DNA of 64,000 nt from Aaosphaeria pasadenensis (Eukaryota; Ascomycota; Dothideomycetes; Pleosporales). Location of the stretch: contig JAKLMB010000033.1 of assembly GCA_022813625.1 (NCBI GenBank), positions 186,001-250,000 on the forward strand, written 5' to 3'. The notes below the pieces were generated by a model that saw nothing but the letters and a program-made list of their open reading frames with translations, was not told where the DNA came from and searched no databases. Position numbers and translations under genes: made by a program. Shown one piece after another: positions 58,172 to 64,000 of the stretch; the first letter of the stretch is position 1, and the number at the start of each line of letters is the position of its first letter.

Positions 58172-60253
58172 GATTGACGTTGTACAGAGCTATCGCCGTG
58201 GAGAGAAAAAAATGTTGAGACGCAGGTATAGGTATGGGCGAGCAGGTATGCAGGAGGAGTTCGTTGCGCAGGGAACGACAATGGCAATGGGATTGCCTTG
58301 CGTAGTCTCGAGGCCTAGATGATGCTATGGGAGGCGTCAGCGAATGTCCTTTGCGGAAAATGCGATAATGATGATGCGGATGAGGAAGATGATGTCAAGC
58401 AAGCAAGTAGTACGCTCATGCGGGGGCGTATATTTGGATTTCAGGGTCTTTGTGGGGACTCTTCCGTTCGACGCTGGGATCGCAGTCGCGGCGCGCAAAC
58501 GCATCAATTGATACGATGCACCATCGAACACGGGAGAGGGTTTGGTAGGCAGAGACGTACTCTTGTGGTAGCTTCGTTCGTTTCTTCTCGGATTGACGAG
58601 GTCGCGTGTGGTATTCAGGCCGAAGCACGCGATATGTCTGCTGCTTGGGTGCGAAAGGGCGCGGCGCGCGGAGAGTGGCGATGGAGAAGGGAGTTGAAGT
58701 TCGGGGGGCAGTGAGATGAGGTAGATATATAGGACAACAACAGAGAGGGACGGATGGGATTGTTCGGAGGGCTACTCTTTTTGCGATAGCTGTGACCGGG
58801 GAGAGAAGCTGTTTTGGATGAGGAAGAAAAGGTACGAGTAGGGGTGTTGAGTTGTATTGTAGTGGTAATAGTAGTAGTAGCAGTAGTCTAAGTGTGGTGG
58901 TAGTCCCAAGTGTCTGGGCATCACACTTTTTTGGGACTTATTTGCGACCACTCCCTCTACAAATTCACTTTTCCCGACCAGTCTATAGGCAAGTATACGG
59001 TAAGATCCTACACGTAGATGGTTTAGTTTGATTTATTTAGTTGTTGGTTGTAGAGTAAATTAACTCAACTTGCGTGCAACGGTTTCCGTTTCCCGGCGCA
59101 TCTGAAGGTCGAAATTCGTGTCTCTTCTCTTTTTTTTTTTTCGAGAAATCCTTAGCTGGGACGATCAACATGACGTACCGAGGCTACTCCCTTCTACATG
59201 ATTGGCCAATTGCTTTTCATCACCGACAGAAAAGGGAAGACCTTGCGAAGTCGCTGTTGAAACGAAAAGGGTCCTCATAACGGTCCACAATCTACTGTCC
59301 ACCAACATGTTCCAGTCCAGTCCAATCCAGTCCGACTAGACTAAAGACAAAACCTAATCCTTATAATGTTGTTGCAGTAATAGGCAGGTAAGGTAGACGA
59401 TGGCTCGCCGGCGGACAAATGGGGATAGAAATGCGTGGCAGCCGTTGGATGGTCCATACACCGTTCTTACGGTGTACAATGGACACTAGGAACTACCTAC
59501 AATCCTGCGCAACTATACACAGCATACACGGAGTAGACAAACAAAATTTCTATAGAGTAATAAACCATAAGTCATTGACTCGTAGTTGATGTCTTCGTCG
59601 TCGTTTTTGTTCGAGACTCATTGTTGAAGCTTCTTATCCCCTATCGGAATCGGAACAAATGCGTGCATGATAAAGTACCCCTGCATATCGTTTGGTCGTG
59701 TGCATAGGGTACCTGTCGTCCAGAGATTACTCTCGATACACAAGCAGACACTCTTGGATACATATTATTACGCGTAAAGACTCAAAAATATCGTGTGCGT
59801 ACATGTAGCTTTGTGTAGATATTTGTAGACATTTGTACTGATAGGGGCTAGATACATATGTACACCCCTGGACTCATCTACCACTTCCTGTTGGCCCCCA
59901 CGATTCTTCTACCGAGATCCATCTCCACTCCACCCTACTACCCTACGTGCCTACTAACCCCATACATACATATCGCTGACAAGTCTTGAATATCGGACCA
60001 TTTAATATTAGAGACCCGTATTCAACTTCACATGAAAAGAGATAGCTAATGCCGATTTTGTTACTAATACATCAATTCATTCACAGGGTCTTGTTCATCA
60101 AATGGGGAAAATGAAATGAAGATAAAAGGATGACCTAGTTAAGCCTAGGGGAAGTCCTCGAATTGAGAAGACTGGAGCAACGCCGGGTATCCTGATGACG
60201 AGAACAATCAAAACCGGGAAAGAAATGCATGATACACCATGTTCTACGTCTTC
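58172..60253. other. intergenic, elongase promoter / proline-rich gene 3' flank
   Basis: About 2.1 kb. The first 700 bp upstream of the elongase are GA/TC-rich leader-type sequence. A GTA trinucleotide repeat lies near 58868-58887 and a T11 run at 59131. The stretch 59330-60180 is AT-rich without open frames. No RNA gene seen. Confidence 0.4.
58868..58887. repeat. short AGT/GTA microsatellite
   Basis: Imperfect AGT trinucleotide repeat (AATAGTAGTAGTAGCAGTAG) in the elongase upstream region. Confidence 0.7.
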
Positions 60254-61574
60254 TCAGAACCTCGGTTTGCTTGCTAGCGGGATCGGCGGCGGCTCATTCG
60301 CAGCAGTTGCATTGCCCGCGAGATTCTTCTTCTTCGGGGGTGGAGGCGGAGGCGCCTTCTTCCCTGCTGCTGCACCATGCGCTGCCGTGGACGATTCTGC
60401 TACGGGTGAGGTCGGAGAGTTTGGAGAAGACAGGCCATTGACTCTATCGGCAAGCCCATACTTCTGATTGAGCCCGTTGGCTGCGCGCACACCGGCCGCC
60501 GCTTGCTCCCCATGTCTCTCCCGGAAGTTGTTCGCAGTCGATGCCGCGTTCCTCATGTCTGAGAAGGATACTTTGGACGGATCGTTCCGGAAATTGCTCG
60601 CCGTCTTCAACGCTGCTTGCTTCTCCGCCCATGTGGTTCCTTGCGCGGGCGGCGGACTATCCGATGATGTAGTGGACATCTTCGAGAACCTCGATTGCAA
60701 TTCGCTCAATTGCGGTCCTCGACTGCCACCCGCGCCGGCACCGGAAGCCTCGGGAGCAGGCGAAACGGCTGCACTCGAGGAGGAAGAATTCTGTCGAGGA
60801 GGCACGGGTGGGGAAGCTCGGCCGATCCCAAATCCCGGGACTGATATGCCTGCATTTCCCAATCGGTTCATCGCACCTTGATTGAGAATTCCCCGTTCGG
60901 GCGCTGGGGCCTCTACGCTGTCATTATACGAAGGCGGAGGGGGTGGTGCATGCATATCGGGGTGTGAATTCTGTCGAGGCGGTAGCCGTGGAGGCAGTCT
61001 GGGAGGCCCCGGTTTGGGTGCGCCAGCACCAGCCGCCGCAGGAGGAGGTGTCGCCTGGCCAGGTCGAAACTGCGGCGGCTTGGGGAGGTTTGCGGTGCTC
61101 AGTCCTGTGGTGTCTGCTCGATATGGCCCCGGTGGGGGCCTGTTCGCCTCTTCCTCTGCCCTTGCCTCTGCCTCTCGCCTCGCCTGTAATCTCTCCTTCG
61201 CAGTGCTTCCGTCCCTTGAGACCGGTGCTCCGAGTCCTCCAGTGTCGCCGCTGGATGTTGCGCTGCTCTGCCCAGCAGCCGCAGCTCCATGGTAATGAAC
61301 ATGCTTCGGGGGAGGTCCAAAGGACGAGGGGTCCTTCAAGGTCGACAGCGGTGCGGATTGGTGGTTCTCACGGGCTTCTGCAGCTTGGCCTTTGCCTTTG
61401 CCCATCCATCCTGCCTGATGACTGTGTGAGATAACGGAGGGGTAAGAATGCGGACCAGGGCCGACTTACCACCTGGTTGATGCCCTTGAAGTCGCTGCGA
61501 AAGGACTCTTTGCCGCCTTCTCCCTTGCCCTTGGGATGCCATCCACCTTTTGCGAGGTCTCTAAGGCCGCTCAT
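60254..61574 (-). CDS. proline-rich cytoskeleton-type protein, AIM3-like
   Basis: Exons 61574-61470 and 61414-60254 (intron GTAAGT..CAG) encode 421 aa. The N-terminus is short and conserved-looking (MSGLRDLAKGGWHPKGKGEG, then SFRSDFKGINQVAGWMGKGK). The rest is disordered with many poly-Pro SH3 or profilin-type motifs (PPRLPPRLPPRQ, PPPPPSYND, PPVPPRQ, KKAPPPPPPKKK), interrupted near residues 265-340 by a helical segment (TWAEKQAALKTASNFRNDPS, then SFSDMRNAASTANNFRERHG). This helical AANNFRE-type repeat and the polyproline layout are shared with fungal actin-patch proteins of the AIM3/BBC1 neighbourhood, so a role at cortical actin is likely but inferred. The C-terminus PPPIPLASKPRF is basic. 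Orthology is not certain. Confidence 0.7.
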
Positions 61575-63472
61575 ATTGGGGCGGTACGGTCGAATATTGG
61601 GTTCATGTTCATGTTGGAGGCGCGGTTATCCACAGGGTCGGGGATAACGGACCATGACGCACGTTGCCAAGGATGATTCAGCGACTCAGGTCAGTCATGC
61701 GGTGCTGAATTCAGCAACCATCCGTCTTTCTTCTTACAATATCTTGAAGAAGATGTTCAATGCTCGATATCGAAACAAAAGAACTCATCGTCGCGTCACG
61801 TTTCGGAAGAGGAAACATTCCCCCAATACGGAAAGGAGAGAACATGTGACACAAACAGAACCACCATCAGTGCGTTGTGGTTTCATGCGGTAAGCCCCGC
61901 AGAGAACCATACCAGGGAATGAACCGAATCGCTGGGTACGAAAGGCAAAAACAACAATTATCCTTTGTCTATCAATCGCCTCGACTATTGTAGTCTGTTT
62001 CTCGGATGTTTATGCCTGCAGCAGTCAATCCTGAACGAACTACCGTTGAACTGGTCTGTGACTATTCAGACCCCTGGCATTCGGACTGATCTGCAAGGCT
62101 CAAGCACAAGCACATCCTGGACCTTGCTCTGCTTATCATTTGTGTGGGCGAGGAGTGTTGCTGCGAAGAGGCACTGTGCAGGCAAATGATGAGGTCCGAT
62201 AACCATACACCAGCACTGCGACCAGACAGAATGAGTGCTTTTTGTCTATGGACTCTAGACGTCATGATCTGAACCTGAAACGCGAGAGCTGCACGAGCGG
62301 GAGCCAACATGAATTTCAACGAGGTCAGCCAGTCATGGTGACACTTTACTGTGCATATTCACACAGAAAAGGCCAATAAGGGAGCTGTCGCTGCAGATAA
62401 TCGTCGACTATGGGAATGATCCGCGCTGTTGACGATAAGTCTTACCGCAGTACAGCCAGCCCGGCAGTTCATACCCTTATCTTCATCAGCAACGTAGCCT
62501 GGATGCCTTCAACTGTTCTCCTTGAAATGTGATCACGGCTTGCCGCACTCATCCGCCATGCATGGGTTGAGGGACCGTTATTTATTCGCATCAATAGTCT
62601 CTTTGTAGGGCCGAAGGGGCGGGCCTCTTTCAGAGACGAGACGAGGGGCGAGGCCTTAAAATAATAAAGGCATCTTGAACTAACTATCGATAACGTTCAG
62701 GTCAACAAATCATTTCGAGCTGACTCTTGGCCTATAATTATCCCCAAGACGAGTTGTGGGGTGAATTGCCTGCTAGCTACCTCGTAAGAGCCAGCGTCTC
62801 GTGAAGAAAGCAGGTGAAGACGAGGTTGATGCATCCACATCCGCATCCGCGCCTCTCGGACTGTCGGGGCTGTGCCAGCCTGTCGACTGGCCAGCATCGT
62901 TCATCCAGCCAACCTCAGCTCGGGATTCTGCAGTTGGCGTGAGCATTTGGCGGAATTCGGCAAGGATGGCTCAAAGTAACACAGCTCGACTGCGCCCACT
63001 TCAACCTCGAGTTGTGTTGTGAGGAAGCTCCTGATCATTTCTCCTACTCTCCTGCTTTCTTCCTTTCCATCTCTCTCTTTCGAATATCTCTCGCCTTTTG
63101 CAACATTGTTAATAGTGTTTCACGTCTTGTCCGGTTGAAGTAACCAGTCTTCAGTGAACGCTTTGTGGCGTCATCGATAGCTGTTACAACCACTCACAAC
63201 CGCCTCTGGGTGTATTCATTGCTTAGCGTGACTTCGGACTACGGCCCCACCCTCACTCGCAACAAACAAAACTGCGAGATCAACATCTTACCGCGTTGAA
63301 TTTTCTGGCAGAGGAAAGGTAGTCTGTTTTGTAAGATCAGGCTCGACGAACGGCAATCCTTGTTGTCTTCGCTCCCGTGGTCCGCGCCTGGTTCAAAGTA
63401 ACTTAGTTGCGAGGGTCAGCCCGCAGGTACCGGACGTTCCATATCTACCAAGGCCGTCCTGTCATCCCTCAA
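61575..63472. other. divergent region before the right-edge membrane protein
   Basis: About 1.9 kb between divergent starts. Only short frames; no domain seen. CT-rich leader sequence at 63030-63080. Confidence 0.4.
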
Positions 63473-64000
63473 ATGGCCTCTCCCCTCGCTCAGCCAGACT
63501 CGAGTGACGATGAAATTGAAGAGATAGAGTTCATTCAAGTTTGGTATACAGGCGACGAAGACCCAGAGGATCCCTACGAGACCGAAACCATCAGTTCTGA
63601 CGACTATACTATGCCATACACAAACCCGCCCTGGGCTGCTCCTACAGAGCGTCCGTCCGTACCTCCATGGGTTCGACCCCATGGACCTCCTCCATGGGTA
63701 ACAACGACGACATCATCGAGCAGTCAAATCACCCCTCAGCCTGAGTATGGCCACTCCAAATCGTTGACTCCCATCTCTGAAGGCAATGCCCCGTCGACGG
63801 CTAGCGAAAGCGCGTCAACCTCAACAGGTGCACCCGTCGTTGAGGGAGAGGAGAAAGTCCACCATAAGGGACTCATCATGGCCATGGGCGTCGCCGTTCC
63901 TTTACTTGTGCTGGCCGGCATTGCCATCTTGGCCTTCATTGTGCTCCGCAAGCGTAGACGCAACAAGCGACAGGCGATTGCACATGCGCAAGCACAGGTG
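63473..64000 (+). CDS. single-pass membrane protein, 3' end outside window
   Basis: Open from ATG 63473 (CTCAAATGGCCTC) to the edge, 176 codons. The N-terminal region is acidic (SDDEIEEIEFIQVWYTGDED, then PYETETISSDDYTMPY) and then Pro/Trp-rich (PPWAAPTERPSVPPWVRPHG), followed by Ser/Thr-rich stalk sequence. One transmembrane helix follows (MAMGVAVPLLVLAGIAILAF) and an Arg/Lys cluster RKRRRNKRQ, so the cytosolic side starts just before the cut. There is no signal peptide at the ATG, which suggests either a type I protein with an upstream exon not visible here or a signal-anchor-like orientation. The stalk-helix-basic layout resembles fungal WSC/Mid-like or mucin-like surface sensors, but the ectodomain shows no known domain. 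Confidence 0.7.
   Translation, partial: MASPLAQPDSSDDEIEEIEFIQVWYTGDEDPEDPYETETISSDDYTMPYTNPPWAAPTERPSVPPWVRPHGPPPWVTTTTSSSSQITPQPEYGHSKSLTPISEGNAPSTASESASTSTGAPVVEGEEKVHHKGLIMAMGVAVPLLVLAGIAILAFIVLRKRRRNKRQAIAHAQAQV

Overview
The window is nuclear DNA of a filamentous ascomycete (Pezizomycotina); I cannot name the genus. The evidence is compact genes with 1-5 introns of mostly 50-70 nt (GT-AG, often a CTAAC or CTGAC branch site), and a gene set typical of this group: PAN3 with a C-X8-C-X5-C-X3-H finger, a CFEM-like membrane protein, a SAT4/rhodopsin-domain membrane protein, a fungal sesquiterpene synthase and a fungal N-terminal-domain/ankyrin-like protein. No prophage, insertion sequence, CRISPR array, rRNA or convincing tRNA is visible. 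All exon boundaries were placed by eye from splice signals and frame continuity.

Left part (1-24 kb), dense housekeeping: a D-serine dehydratase-like gene cut by the left edge (-); PAN3, the deadenylase subunit (+); adenosine kinase (+); a ZNF511-like C2H2 protein with an RG-rich tail (-); an EST1/SMG7-like protein (+); a type I terpene synthase (+) with no tailoring genes beside it; SWC5 of the SWR1 complex (+); a CFEM-like single-pass membrane protein (+); an unknown 405-aa protein (+); and a DHA1-type MFS transporter (+).

Middle (24-47 kb): a five-exon, 1049-aa protein with a fungal regulatory N-terminus and ankyrin-like repeats (-); vacuolar carboxypeptidase Y (-), divergent from the ribosome maturation factor SDO1 (+); a Ser-rich unknown protein (-); ribosomal protein S18 with an apparent 7-nt microexon (-); an unknown CxxC protein (+); a rhodopsin-domain membrane protein (-); APC10/DOC1 (+); and a seven-helix membrane protein (-).

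Right part (47-64 kb), gene-poor: about 5 kb (47.2-52.2) and 3.5 kb (52.8-56.3) hold no recognisable gene apart from a GNAT acetyltransferase between them. These are followed by a large ELO-family elongase (-), a proline-rich cytoskeletal-type protein (-), and a single-pass membrane protein that runs off the right edge (+).

The genes are mostly unrelated neighbours. The nearest to functional themes are mRNA decay (PAN3, EST1/SMG7) and ribosome production (SDO1, RPS18). No clear undescribed multi-gene system is visible. The most unusual points are the RPS18 microexon, the 173-codon in-frame leader of PAN3, a frame-preserving 51-nt SDO1 intron, the acidic insertion splitting the APC10 DOC domain, the enlarged QxxHH elongase and the orphan terpene synthase.
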